DNA of 64,000 nucleotides from the NCBI GenBank assembly GCA_004791255.1, contig SRUQ01000002.1:186001-250000 (forward strand), read 5' to 3'. The DNA is from a bacterium M00.F.Ca.ET.205.01.1.1. GTDB taxonomy: Bacteria > Pseudomonadota > Alphaproteobacteria > Rhizobiales > Rhizobiaceae. The position numbers and the translations under genes are program-made. Each line of letters starts with the position of its first letter. Position 1 is the first letter of the stretch. Below are positions 9,129 to 16,925 of the stretch, piece by piece. The notes beneath the pieces were generated by a model, which saw only the letters and a program-made list of their open reading frames with translations, was not told where the DNA came from and made no database searches.

Positions 9129-9896
9129 TCAGCCGGCCGATGTTTCGATCAGTTGAACCTCGGCCTCCTGGCAGATTTTGCGCACCGATGGAATGTCGCA
9201 GCGATCAGTGATGAAGGTGTTGACCTGCGACAGATGGCCGATGCGCACCGGCGCCGTGCGCTCGAATTTGGTCTGATCCGAAACCAGGATGACGTGCCTG
9301 GCATTGGCGATGATGGCTTGCGCCACCTTGACCTCGCGAAAATCGAAGTCGAGCAAGGCGCCGTCATGGTCGATGGCGGAGGCGCCGATCACAGCATAGT
9401 CGACCTTGAACTGCCTTATAAAATCGACCGCCGCTTCGCCGACAACGCCGCCGTCCGAACCCCGCACCACGCCGCCCGCGATCACCACTTCGATCTCAGG
9501 ATAGATGCGCATCCTATTGGCAACGTTGATGTTATTGGTGATGACCATGAGGCCGGTATGATCGAGCAACGCCTTGCTGACCGACTCGGTCGTGGTGCCG
9601 ATATTGATGAACAGGGAGGCATTGTCGGGGATCAGTGCTGCTGCCGCCCGGCCGATCGCCTCCTTCTCGTCGGCGGCGATCTTGCGCCTTGCCTCATACT
9701 CCAGGTTTTCGATGCCGGACGGGAACAAGGCACCGCCATGGATGCGCGAAAGCAACCTCTGGTCACAGAGGTCGTTGAGATCCTTGCGTATGGTCTGCGG
9801 CGTCACATTGAAATGCGTGGCCAGATCGTCGACCAGCACTCGGCCGTTGTCCTTCGCCATCTGGATGATTTCGGCGTGGCGCGGCGACAGATACAT
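9129..9896 (-). CDS. glpR: DeoR-family glycerol regulon repressor
   Basis: Transcription regulator (255 aa) with a DeoR winged helix at the N-terminus: HFNVTPQTIRKDLNDLCDQR followed by LLSRIHGGA, about residues 24-56. The sugar-phosphate-sensing domain contains NIGTTTESVSKALL, the DeoR effector loop. Its likely ligand is glycerol 3-phosphate, since it sits immediately upstream of glpD on the same strand, 125 bp away. Expected role: repression of the glp operon and possibly of itself. Confidence 0.88.
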   Translation of the reverse strand: MYLSPRHAEIIQMAKDNGRVLVDDLATHFNVTPQTIRKDLNDLCDQRLLSRIHGGALFPSGIENLEYEARRKIAADEKEAIGRAAAALIPDNASLFINIGTTTESVSKALLDHTGLMVITNNINVANRMRIYPEIEVVIAGGVVRGSDGGVVGEAAVDFIRQFKVDYAVIGASAIDHDGALLDFDFREVKVAQAIIANARHVILVSDQTKFERTAPVRIGHLSQVNTFITDRCDIPSVRKICQEAEVQLIETSAG

Positions 9897-9911
9897 CAGG
9901 CAAGCTCCCGC

Positions 9912-9944
9912 TTTCGTTTTTCTTGCTTATAGCTGAAAACGAAA
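9912..9944. promoter_or_regulatory. Perfect inverted repeat upstream of glpR
   Basis: TTTCGTTTT at 9912-9920 and AAAACGAAA at 9936-9944 form perfect 9-bp arms around a 15-bp spacer, starting 16 bp before the glpR start codon. The TTCGTT/AACGAA core matches half-sites before glpD. The simplest reading is an autoregulatory GlpR operator. Confidence 0.5.
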
Positions 9945-10024
9945 CCAATGAAAAGGGATAAGCCGGCTAATGAAAACCGCCTGATTGCAAAGGCGAAGCC
10001 GGCGCAATCCCAAAACGGTGGGGA

Positions 10025-11437
10025 TCAGGCCATGGCACGCGCGATTTCGGTGATGACGGTGTAAGCCGCATCGACATCTCCGGCCGTCGCCTCGAACTGG
10101 CCGACCTGGAAGCGGATCGCCACCCGCCCGTCGACCCTGGTCTGCGTCAGGTAGATACGACCGTCGTCGTTGATCGCATTGACCAGACGCAGATTGTGCT
10201 CGTCCGCATCGGCGCCGCCGGCCGGCTTGTGCCGGAACGAGAACAGCGACAGCATCGGCTGACTGACGATCTCGAAGTCCGCTTCGCCTGCCAGCCGCGC
10301 GGCCAGTCCCTCGCTCCAGGCGACATGGTTGCGGATCATCGTGCGCAGATTCTCCAGCCCATGGGCGCGCAGCAGGAACCACAGTTTCAGGGCGCGGAAG
10401 CGCCGGCCGAGCGGCACCGACCATTCGGAATAATTGATGATGCCGTCATGGCCATGGGTCTTCAGATAATCCGGCTTGATGGCCAGCGTCCTGACATGGC
10501 TTTCAGGGTCGCGCAGGAACTGGATCGAGCAGTCGAACTGCGCGCCCAGCCATTTATGCGGATTGAAGACGACCGAATCAGCCCCTTCAACGCCGGTCCA
10601 GAAATGCCGGTACTCAGGGCAGATCATTGCCGACCCCGCCCAGGCGGCATCGACATGCAAATATAGCCCGTGCCGCTTCGCTACCGCTGCAACGGCGGCG
10701 ATATCGTCAGTGCCGCCGGTGCTGGTGCCGCCGACGCAAGCGATGATCCCGGCCGGCAGCAGCCCAGCTTGCTTGTCGGCAATGATCGCCGCTTCAAGGG
10801 CTGCCGTGTCCATGGCGCGAAAACGGCCACTGACGGGGATGCGCACGAGATTGTCCTCGCCGATACCCGATACCCAGATAGCCCGGTCGATCGAGGTGTG
10901 CACCTGGTCCGAGGAATAGATCCGCAACCGCCCCTGCCCGGCCAGGCCTTGTCTGTTGCCTTGCCAGTCGAGCGCGCGCTCGCGCATGGTCAGCACCGCG
11001 TTGAGCGTCGCCGACGAGGCAGAATCCTGGATCACGCCGGAGAATCCGTCCGGCAGGCCGAGCGCCTGGCGCATCCAGTCGACAGTGCGCGTCTCGAGTT
11101 CGGTCGCGGCGGGCGATGTCTGCCAGAGCATGCATTGCGCGGCCATCGCCGACACCAGATATTCCGCCACCACGGAAACCGGCGCCGCATTGGCCGGGAA
11201 ATAGGCGAAGAAGCGCGGATGCTGCCAATGCGTCATCCCCGGCACGATCTTGGCTTCGAAATCGGCGAAGATCCTGTCCATCGGTTCGGCGTCTTCGGGT
11301 GGCGAAGCCTCGATGCTGCGGAAGATTTCGCCAGGCGCAACCGCCGGCCGCACAGGCAGGCCGCGCAGCGTGGCGCGGTAATCGGCACCCCAGTCAGCGG
11401 CGCGCCGCGACCAGTCACGGAACTCATCGTTGTTCAT
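10025..11437 (-). CDS. PLP-dependent decarboxylase (aromatic amino acid type)
   Basis: Group II pyridoxal-phosphate decarboxylase (470 aa), the family of aromatic-L-amino-acid, tyrosine and histidine decarboxylases. The PLP-binding lysine lies in VVFNPHKWLGAQFDCS. An aspartate that contacts the cofactor ring is in LHVDAAWAGSAMICPEYRHF. The early motif THWQHPRFFAYFP is typical of AADC-like enzymes. The start is taken as the ATG at 11437 because GGAGGATGC directly precedes it; the frame opens 12 codons earlier. It stands alone between glpR and the Anbu cluster. Substrate cannot be read from the sequence; tryptophan, tyrosine, phenylalanine or DOPA are the usual options. Confidence 0.85.
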   Translation of the reverse strand: MNNDEFRDWSRRAADWGADYRATLRGLPVRPAVAPGEIFRSIEASPPEDAEPMDRIFADFEAKIVPGMTHWQHPRFFAYFPANAAPVSVVAEYLVSAMAAQCMLWQTSPAATELETRTVDWMRQALGLPDGFSGVIQDSASSATLNAVLTMRERALDWQGNRQGLAGQGRLRIYSSDQVHTSIDRAIWVSGIGEDNLVRIPVSGRFRAMDTAALEAAIIADKQAGLLPAGIIACVGGTSTGGTDDIAAVAAVAKRHGLYLHVDAAWAGSAMICPEYRHFWTGVEGADSVVFNPHKWLGAQFDCSIQFLRDPESHVRTLAIKPDYLKTHGHDGIINYSEWSVPLGRRFRALKLWFLLRAHGLENLRTMIRNHVAWSEGLAARLAGEADFEIVSQPMLSLFSFRHKPAGGADADEHNLRLVNAINDDGRIYLTQTRVDGRVAIRFQVGQFEATAGDVDAAYTVITEIARAMA

Positions 11438-11529
11438 GCATCCTCCAAAACCGCGCATGGTGTCGCCGGCCAAAACGGCACTTTCATTAACACGTTAATT
11501 ATATCAGGACAACCGGAGTCGCAGGCCAC

Positions 11530-12261
11530 CTACCCCGGAAAGTCCGGCAGGCTGGCAAACGCCGTCTTCAGCGCATTCGACCAACCCTCGGAAATGGTGC
11601 GGTAATATGGATCATCGTAGCCGATCCGCTTTTTCAGCCCGACCTGGAAGGCGTCGTTTTCCAGGTAGAGCAGATCGAGCGGCAAGCCGACCGACAGGTT
11701 GGACTTGAGCGTCGAATCGAACGACACCAGAAGCAGCTTCACCGTCTCGGCCAGGCTCATCGTCCGCTCATAGGCGCGGATGATGATCGGCTTGCCGTAT
11801 TTGGTCTCGCCGATCTGGAAGAACGGCGTGTCGTCGGTCGATTCGATGAAATTGCCTTCAGGATAGATCATGAACAGGCGCGGCGGGCTGCCCTTGATCT
11901 GGCCGCCCAGGATGAAGGAGGCGTTGAAATAGGAATCGGCCTTCTCGCCGGCGGGCGTGGATTGCGCGATGACCTCTTTTACCGTGTCGCCGACCAATCG
12001 GACCGTCTGGTACATGGAAGGCGTTTCGAGCAGCTTCTCATGACGGTCGTTCACCGCCTTGGTGCGCTCATCGAGCAGGCTGACCACGGCCTGGGTCGTC
12101 GCCAGATTGCCGGCCGACATCAACACGATGACGCGTTCGCCGGGCTGTTCCCAGACATGCATCTTCTTGAAGGTGGAGATCGAATCCATGCCTGCATTGG
12201 TGCGCGTGTCCGACATGAACACGAGCCCACGATCGATCTTGAGGCCGACACAATAGGTCAT
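11530..12261 (-). CDS. Proteasome-type peptidase Anbu
   Basis: Anbu (COG3484; 243 aa) is an N-terminal-nucleophile hydrolase related to proteasome beta subunits and HslV. The protein begins MTYCVGLKIDRGLVFMSDTR; after Met removal Thr is residue 1, and Asp falls at position 17 as in proteasome beta subunits. Lysines in STFKKMH occupy the region of the catalytic Lys (31-32 here, 33 in proteasomes). No dedicated unfoldase ATPase is encoded nearby. It is the last gene of a run encoding ATP-grasp, alpha-E and transglutaminase proteins, the recurrent Anbu context. Substrates are unknown in any organism as far as I know. Confidence 0.88.
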   Translation of the reverse strand: MTYCVGLKIDRGLVFMSDTRTNAGMDSISTFKKMHVWEQPGERVIVLMSAGNLATTQAVVSLLDERTKAVNDRHEKLLETPSMYQTVRLVGDTVKEVIAQSTPAGEKADSYFNASFILGGQIKGSPPRLFMIYPEGNFIESTDDTPFFQIGETKYGKPIIIRAYERTMSLAETVKLLLVSFDSTLKSNLSVGLPLDLLYLENDAFQVGLKKRIGYDDPYYRTISEGWSNALKTAFASLPDFPG

Positions 12262-12287
12262 GATGGCTCTTCCGGCAGCGAATCCTT

Positions 12288-12338
12288 AGAGCAGGATGCC
12301 GAAAAATATGAAGCGGTTTTCGGACGACATCATGCTCT
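12288..12338. repeat. Palindromic intergenic repeat copy
   Basis: Runs from AGAGCAGGATGCCGAAAA to ATCATGCTCT, with CCGAAAA and TTTTCGG arms inside. It belongs to the dispersed rhizobial type with CATGATnnnnCCGAAAACCGG-like cores. It lies in the 140-bp spacer between the transglutaminase gene and Anbu. Related copies are at 13214-13262 and, more divergent, at 21016-21060 and 59975-59998. Confidence 0.6.
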
Positions 12339-12358
12339 ATCTCTTTGACCCGGATCCG

Positions 12359-12385
12359 GATTTCAGGTCGGTTGGACCTGAAATC
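12359..12385. repeat. Perfect 11-bp hairpin in Anbu spacer
   Basis: GATTTCAGGTC (12359-12369), loop GGTTG, GACCTGAAATC (12375-12385). It lies between the stop of the transglutaminase gene at 12402 and the Anbu start at 12261, 16 bp after the stop. No T-run follows on the transcribed strand, so it is more likely an RNA-processing or stabilising hairpin, or part of the dispersed repeat, than a terminator. Confidence 0.6.
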
Positions 12386-12401
12386 ATCCGGTTCTGGCCG
12401 A

Positions 12402-13196
12402 TTACTGCTCGACCCTGACCGTCACGGCAAGCTTCTCTTGCGCCTGGCCAAGCAGAATCCCTGAAACGGGCGAGGCATCGCGATAGTCGCGCCCGATGGC
12501 TATTCTCACATAGCGCTCATCAGGAGAGATACCGTTGGCGGGATCGAAGGCAACCCAGCCGAGGCCCGGAACATGCGCTTCTGCCCAGGCATGGCTTGCC
12601 GCCTGCTCGACGGCGGCGTCCATCATCAGATAGCCGCTGATATAGCGGGCCGGGAAGCCCATGGCACGCGCAGTAGCGGCGAATATATGGCTGTGGTCCT
12701 GGCAGACCCCGGTCTTGAGCGCCAGGGCCTCTTCCGCCGGCGTCGCCGCATTGGTGATGCCGGGCGTATAAGCGACACGCTCACCGATGACCGCCATCAG
12801 CCGGTGCAGCCTTTCAATGTCGCTGCCCTTGCCCGCGGCCTCGGCGAGGTCGCGGATGCCATTGCCGATCGTGGTCAAGGGCGTTTCCTGCGTGAACAGC
12901 CAGAGCGGCGCGAACCCCTGATGCGGTCCGCTCACGCCCGACGTATCGCGCGTGAGCACCTCGCCCGACGCCTCGAGGGTGACCGTGTTGTGGCCGCCTT
13001 CGATGCTGACAAGGCGCGTGTCGTTACCAAAATGGTCGGCAAAACGGACTTCTTCGCGCGCGCCATCGATCTTGATCGTCCACGCGGACACCGTCTGTGT
13101 CTGTCCGCTCAGCGGCAGCAGCCTCAGCCGCTGCAGCAGATACTGCACCGGTGCGTCGTAGCTGTATTCGGTCCGATGGGTGATCTTGAGCCGCAT
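12402..13196 (-). CDS. Transglutaminase-like cysteine protease family protein
   Basis: Transglutaminase-like protein (264 aa, COG1305) with an N-terminal beta-rich domain beginning MRLKITHRTEYSYDAPVQY. The catalytic triad is visible: Cys in TGVCQDHSHIFAATARAMG, His in ASHAWAEAHVPG and Asp in WVAFDPANG. In bacteria such folds usually act as peptidases or amidases rather than cross-linkers. It sits third in the ATP-grasp/alpha-E/transglutaminase/Anbu run, 64 bp after the alpha-E gene and 140 bp before Anbu, in a context suggesting it makes or cleaves amide bonds on a shared substrate. Confidence 0.87.
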   Translation of the reverse strand: MRLKITHRTEYSYDAPVQYLLQRLRLLPLSGQTQTVSAWTIKIDGAREEVRFADHFGNDTRLVSIEGGHNTVTLEASGEVLTRDTSGVSGPHQGFAPLWLFTQETPLTTIGNGIRDLAEAAGKGSDIERLHRLMAVIGERVAYTPGITNAATPAEEALALKTGVCQDHSHIFAATARAMGFPARYISGYLMMDAAVEQAASHAWAEAHVPGLGWVAFDPANGISPDERYVRIAIGRDYRDASPVSGILLGQAQEKLAVTVRVEQ

Positions 13197-13213
13197 GGCT
13201 ATCTTCCGTTTGT

Positions 13214-13262
13214 GCGCATGACCTTATCCGAAAACCGGTAGCCGATTTACGGGATCATGCTC
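13214..13262. repeat. Palindromic intergenic repeat copy
   Basis: Reads GCGCATGACCTTATCCGAAA, then ACCGGT, and ends GGGATCATGCTC, with ATGA/TCAT outer arms. This is the CATGATnnTnTCCGAAAACCGGT type of dispersed rhizobial repeat. It fills most of the 64-bp spacer between the alpha-E and transglutaminase genes and overlaps the first bases of the alpha-E stop codon (13261-13263). Confidence 0.6.
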
Positions 13263-14202
13263 AATAGAACCGGTAGTCCTGCGCGATCTCGTCGCCGAGC
13301 CTGGTGTTGTCGCGGATGAAGCCGGCCAGGAATTCGTGCAGGCCGGTGTCAAAAATATCCTTGATCGACCCTGACCGCAGCATCGCCTGCGTCTTCTCCG
13401 CCGTCGCATGGCAGGCTTGGCGCTCGCCATAGTCGTCGCCGAGGAATTTGAGGTGCTCGGCCAGGAAGCGATAGCAGAAGGTCAGCGATCTGGGCATGCG
13501 GACGTTGAGGATCAGGTAGTCGGCGATGTTGGTCGGCTTGTAGTCGGCGTCATAGACCCAGCGGTAGGAGCGATGCGCCGACACCGAACGCAGGATCGAT
13601 TCCCACTGGTAATTGTCGAGGGTCGAGCCGACCCAGGAGATCGACGGCAACAGCACATAGTATTTGACATCGAGGATGCGCGCGGTGTTGTCGGCGCGTT
13701 CGACATAGGTGCCGAGCTGTGAGAAATCGAAGATCTCGTTGCGCAGCATGGTGCCGTAGAACGAGCCGCGGATCAGCGCCGTTTCGCGCTTGATCGCGTC
13801 AAGCACGCTCGGCAGGTCGCGCTCGTCGATCGGCTTGGCCAGAATGCGCTTCAGCGCCATCCAGGCCTCGTTGATGCTTTCCCAGGTCTCCCGGGTCAGT
13901 GCGGTGCGCACCATGCGGGCATTGTTGCGGGCCGTCTCGATCGACGCCATCGTGCTTGACGGGTTCGAGGTATCGCGCAGCAGGAAGTCGGCGACGTTGG
14001 CGGCGGTGTAGTCGTCATATTTCTGGGTGAAGGCGACGTCCGAGCCGGCGCTGAGCAGCACCGAATTCCACTCTTCCGAAGCGCTCTGCGTGCGGGTCAG
14101 CGCCATGCGCAGGCCGGCATCGACCAGCCGCGCCATGTTTTCGGCCCGCTCGATGTAGCGGTTCATCCAGTAGAGCCCGTTGGCGGTGCGGCCGAGAAGC
14201 AT
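13261..14202 (-). CDS. Alpha-E domain protein (DUF403)
   Basis: All-helical alpha-E protein (COG2307; 313 aa) with the family N-terminus LLGRTANGLYWMNRYIERAE. Further helices include conserved ARNNARMVRTALTRETWE and ERADNTARILDVKYY. No catalytic residues are recognised. The family is almost always encoded beside, or fused to, the circularly permuted ATP-grasp protein encoded immediately upstream here, so it may be a scaffold or substrate-carrier for that ligase. This is inference from context only. Confidence 0.88.
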   Translation of the reverse strand: MLLGRTANGLYWMNRYIERAENMARLVDAGLRMALTRTQSASEEWNSVLLSAGSDVAFTQKYDDYTAANVADFLLRDTSNPSSTMASIETARNNARMVRTALTRETWESINEAWMALKRILAKPIDERDLPSVLDAIKRETALIRGSFYGTMLRNEIFDFSQLGTYVERADNTARILDVKYYVLLPSISWVGSTLDNYQWESILRSVSAHRSYRWVYDADYKPTNIADYLILNVRMPRSLTFCYRFLAEHLKFLGDDYGERQACHATAEKTQAMLRSGSIKDIFDTGLHEFLAGFIRDNTRLGDEIAQDYRFY

Positions 14203-14219
14203 ATCAATGTGCCCTGATG

Positions 14220-14247
14220 AGCGAATAGCGAGTAGCGAATAGCGAGT
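14220..14247. repeat. Heptamer tandem repeat, four copies
   Basis: Four consecutive 7-bp units, AGCGAAT AGCGAGT AGCGAAT AGCGAGT. Equivalently, a 14-bp unit is repeated twice. It lies in the 88-bp spacer between the ATP-grasp and alpha-E genes. Such AGCGA[A/G]T strings look slippage-prone; no function is evident. Confidence 0.75.
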
Positions 14248-14290
14248 AGGGAAGAATGCGTCTCATGACTGCTGCGTCCCCCTGCTCACC

Positions 14291-15727
14291 TTAGTCATCC
14301 AGCACCCAAGTATCCTTGGTCCCGCCGCCTTGGGAAGAATTGACGACGAGCGATCCCTCTTTGAGCGCAACGCGCGTCAGGCCGCCTGGCACGATCTGGA
14401 TGCGATCGGAGACCAGCACGTAAGGCCTGAGGTCGACGTGGCGGGGCGCGAGGCCTTTTTCGGTCAGGATCGGACAGGTCGACAGCGCCAGCGTCGGCTG
14501 GGCAATGTAGTTCGAGGGCTTCGCCTGCAGCTTCTTGGCGAAATCCTGGCATTCTTTCTTGGTCGCCGCCGGCCCAACCAGCATGCCGTAGCCGCCCGAG
14601 CCGTGCACTTCCTTGATCACGAGTTCGTGGATGTGCTCAAGCACGTATTTCAGGCTGTCGGCTTCAGAGCAGCGCCAGGTCGGGATGTTGCCCAGGATCG
14701 CCTTGCGGCCGGTGTAGAATTCGACGATCTCGGGCATGTAGGAATAGATCGCCTTGTCGTCGGCGATGCCGGTGCCTGGCGCATTGGCGATGGTGATGTT
14801 GCCGGCGCGGTAGACATCCATGATGCCGGGCACGCCAAGCGCCGAATCGGGCCGGAAGGTCAGCGGATCGAGGAAGGCATCGTCCACCCGGCGGTAAAGC
14901 ACGTCGATCTGCTTGTAGCCTTCGGTCGTGCGCATCGCGACATGGCCATCGACTACGCGCAAATCCTCGCCCTCGACCAATTGCACGCCCATCTGGTCGG
15001 CAAGGAAGGCGTGTTCGAAATAGGCGGAGTTGTAGCTGCCGGGCGTCAAGACGGCGATGGTCGGCGCGCCCTTGGTGCGCTGCGGCCGCACCGCCGCCAA
15101 TGACTGCCGCAAAAGCTGCGGGTAGTTCTCCACCGGCCGCACCTTGATCTTCTGGAACAGCTCGGGGAAGAGCTGCATCATCGTCTCGCGATTTTCCAGC
15201 ATGTAGGAAACGCCGGACGGCGTGCGCGCATTGTCCTCCAGCACGTAGAACTCATCTTCGCTGATGCGCACGATGTCGACACCGATGATGTGGGTGTAGA
15301 CACCAGCCGGCGGCCGGACTCCGATCATCTCGGGCAGGAAAGCCTCGTTCCTGGCAATCAATTCCCTGGGAACGCGGCCGGCGCGCAGGATTTCCTGACG
15401 ATGGTAGATATCGTCGAGGAAGGCGTTCAGCGCTTGCACGCGCTGTTCGATGCCTTGCGTGAGCCGCCGCCACTCATTGCCGGAAATGATGCGTGGAACG
15501 ATGTCGAACGGGATCAGCCGCTCGGAGGCTTCCTGCTCGCCATAGACGGCAAAGGTAATGCCGGTCTTGCGAAAGACGCGTTCGGCGTCCTGCATCTTCT
15601 CGGTGAGCCTGGCTGGATCCTGCTCCTTCAGCCAGCGGTCATAAGCCGAATATGGTCGTCTAAGTCCGGAAACCTCCGGAAGCATCTCATCGAACGCTGC
15701 CAATCGCATACTCCCCTGTGACGCCAT
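14291..15727 (-). CDS. Circularly permuted ATP-grasp protein
   Basis: COG2308 ATP-grasp protein (478 aa from the ATG at 15727; an internal ATG at 15709 is also possible). Diagnostic sequences are YVLEDNARTPSGVSYMLENR and KEVHGSGGYGMLVGPAATKK, which carry nucleotide- and metal-binding residues of the permuted fold. ATP-grasp enzymes join a carboxylate to an amine through an acyl phosphate; for this family a peptide-ligase activity has been proposed from comparative genomics. It is the first gene of the Anbu run. Substrate unknown. Confidence 0.88.
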   Translation of the reverse strand: MASQGSMRLAAFDEMLPEVSGLRRPYSAYDRWLKEQDPARLTEKMQDAERVFRKTGITFAVYGEQEASERLIPFDIVPRIISGNEWRRLTQGIEQRVQALNAFLDDIYHRQEILRAGRVPRELIARNEAFLPEMIGVRPPAGVYTHIIGVDIVRISEDEFYVLEDNARTPSGVSYMLENRETMMQLFPELFQKIKVRPVENYPQLLRQSLAAVRPQRTKGAPTIAVLTPGSYNSAYFEHAFLADQMGVQLVEGEDLRVVDGHVAMRTTEGYKQIDVLYRRVDDAFLDPLTFRPDSALGVPGIMDVYRAGNITIANAPGTGIADDKAIYSYMPEIVEFYTGRKAILGNIPTWRCSEADSLKYVLEHIHELVIKEVHGSGGYGMLVGPAATKKECQDFAKKLQAKPSNYIAQPTLALSTCPILTEKGLAPRHVDLRPYVLVSDRIQIVPGGLTRVALKEGSLVVNSSQGGGTKDTWVLDD

Positions 15728-15874
15728 TTCACTGGCGTCGCCGGAGAAAATCAAGCGCAATCGGTGATTTGGAGCAAGCGGACGATGAGTATCTTGTGCC
15801 TGCCTAAAATTGGGGCAGCTGAAGTATGACGGCGATCAGGCTTTGCCTCATGGCCGGGCAAGCGCGGTGCCCGG

Positions 15875-16111
15875 CTAAAAGGCGCGGAACGTGACGACGG
15901 TGAAGGTGTCCTTGATACCGGGCAGAATCTGCACCTTCTCATTGACGAAATGGCCGACGTCTTCCTCGTCGTCGACATAGAATTTGGCGAGCAGATCGTA
16001 ATTGCCGGCGGTGGAGTAGATTTCCGAGGCGATCTCGGCATCGGCAAGCGCGCTGGCAACCTCATAGGATTTGCCGAGCTCGCATTTTATCTGTACGAAA
16101 AACGCCTTCAT
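15875..16111 (-). CDS. Stand-alone Lrp/AsnC-type ligand-binding domain
   Basis: A 78-residue protein, MKAFFVQIKCELGKSYEVAS onward, consisting only of the alpha-beta ligand-binding domain (RAM/AsnC C-terminal) with no DNA-binding helix-turn-helix. Typical features are YSTAGNYDLLAKFYVDDEED and the C-terminal TFTVVTFRAF. Such domains bind amino acids and oligomerise, and can modulate full-length Lrp proteins. It lies about 150 bp upstream of the ATP-grasp gene on the same strand. Whether it is cotranscribed with it is not clear. Confidence 0.8.
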   Translation of the reverse strand: MKAFFVQIKCELGKSYEVASALADAEIASEIYSTAGNYDLLAKFYVDDEEDVGHFVNEKVQILPGIKDTFTVVTFRAF

Positions 16112-16469
16112 GGCTTCGTCCCGCTAAACGTCCACGTCCAAGCGGCCCTTCTGGCAGACTGGAGGCGGGCTTTCAAGCGCTGGAACCATACTTAGCCGGT
16201 CCGAGCCACTGCCACGGCATCGCACAGTTCCGCCACCGGCATGCCGCGCTTGAACAGCCCTGCCGCCGATCACCTCCCGCGGGTTTACTCACGCTCTCCT
16301 CGGATTCACGATGCGCGTCCCGGCCAAAGCAAGCTTAAGCATAGGGAATCCGCCAAAGCGAGGCGAATATTCGCTGCCGCTGAAACCGCAAGGCGCTCTC
16401 GCGCGTATGTTAGAATACCTGCCGAACAGCTTTCCCAAGGCGGCATTCGAGCGACAACGGAGACTTGCC
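16112..16469. other. Intergenic region without recognisable gene
   Basis: 358 bp between the divergent AsnC-domain gene and the small secreted-protein gene. Open frames here do not resemble protein and lack ribosome-binding sites. A minus-strand fragment near 16200-16230 reads like a short protein tail (MPVAELCDAVAVARTG then stop) but has no body upstream. It presumably holds the two divergent promoters. Confidence 0.5.
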
Positions 16470-16889
16470 ATGCGCCGCACGCTTTTTGCATTCGCGTTGG
16501 TTCCGCTCATGCTGGCGTCCCAGGCGTTTGCCGGAGACGCCGAAATCAGGGCGGGCCAGGCGGTTATCGACGGCCAGCTCAAGGCTCTCATCGCCAATGA
16601 CGGCGCCAAGGCCTATAGTTTCGCCGCTCCGAACGTGAAGCAAATCTTCCCGACCGTCGATGCCTTCATGAATATGGTGACCAACGGTTACCCGCCGGTG
16701 CGCAAGCCACAGACCTATTCCTTCGGCAAGGTCGAGCAGACGGGTCCGGGGTCTATCGTCCAGCAGGTGTTGATCGTCGGCCCTGACGGCAAGGACTACG
16801 AGGCGGTCTACACGCTGCAGCAACAACCCGACGGCACGTTCCAGATCACCGGCTGCAGCCTGCGCGCGTCGAACTCGCTCAGCACCTGA
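16470..16889 (+). CDS. Secreted DUF4864-like protein
   Basis: A 139-residue protein with a signal peptide MRRTLFAFALVPLMLASQAF ending after AFA. The mature part (IRAGQAVIDGQLKALIANDG, then AAPNVKQIFPTVDAFMNMV and YPPVRKP) resembles DUF4864, an NTF2-like family of small exported proteins with unknown function. The ATG at 16470 follows CGGAGACTTGCC, a good ribosome-binding site; the frame is open further upstream without protein character. Convergent with tgt, 36 bp apart. Confidence 0.75.
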   Translation: MRRTLFAFALVPLMLASQAFAGDAEIRAGQAVIDGQLKALIANDGAKAYSFAAPNVKQIFPTVDAFMNMVTNGYPPVRKPQTYSFGKVEQTGPGSIVQQVLIVGPDGKDYEAVYTLQQQPDGTFQITGCSLRASNSLST

Positions 16890-16925
16890 AACCGCCGCAG
16901 CGCCGAGCGTTGCAACGCAGGAGCG

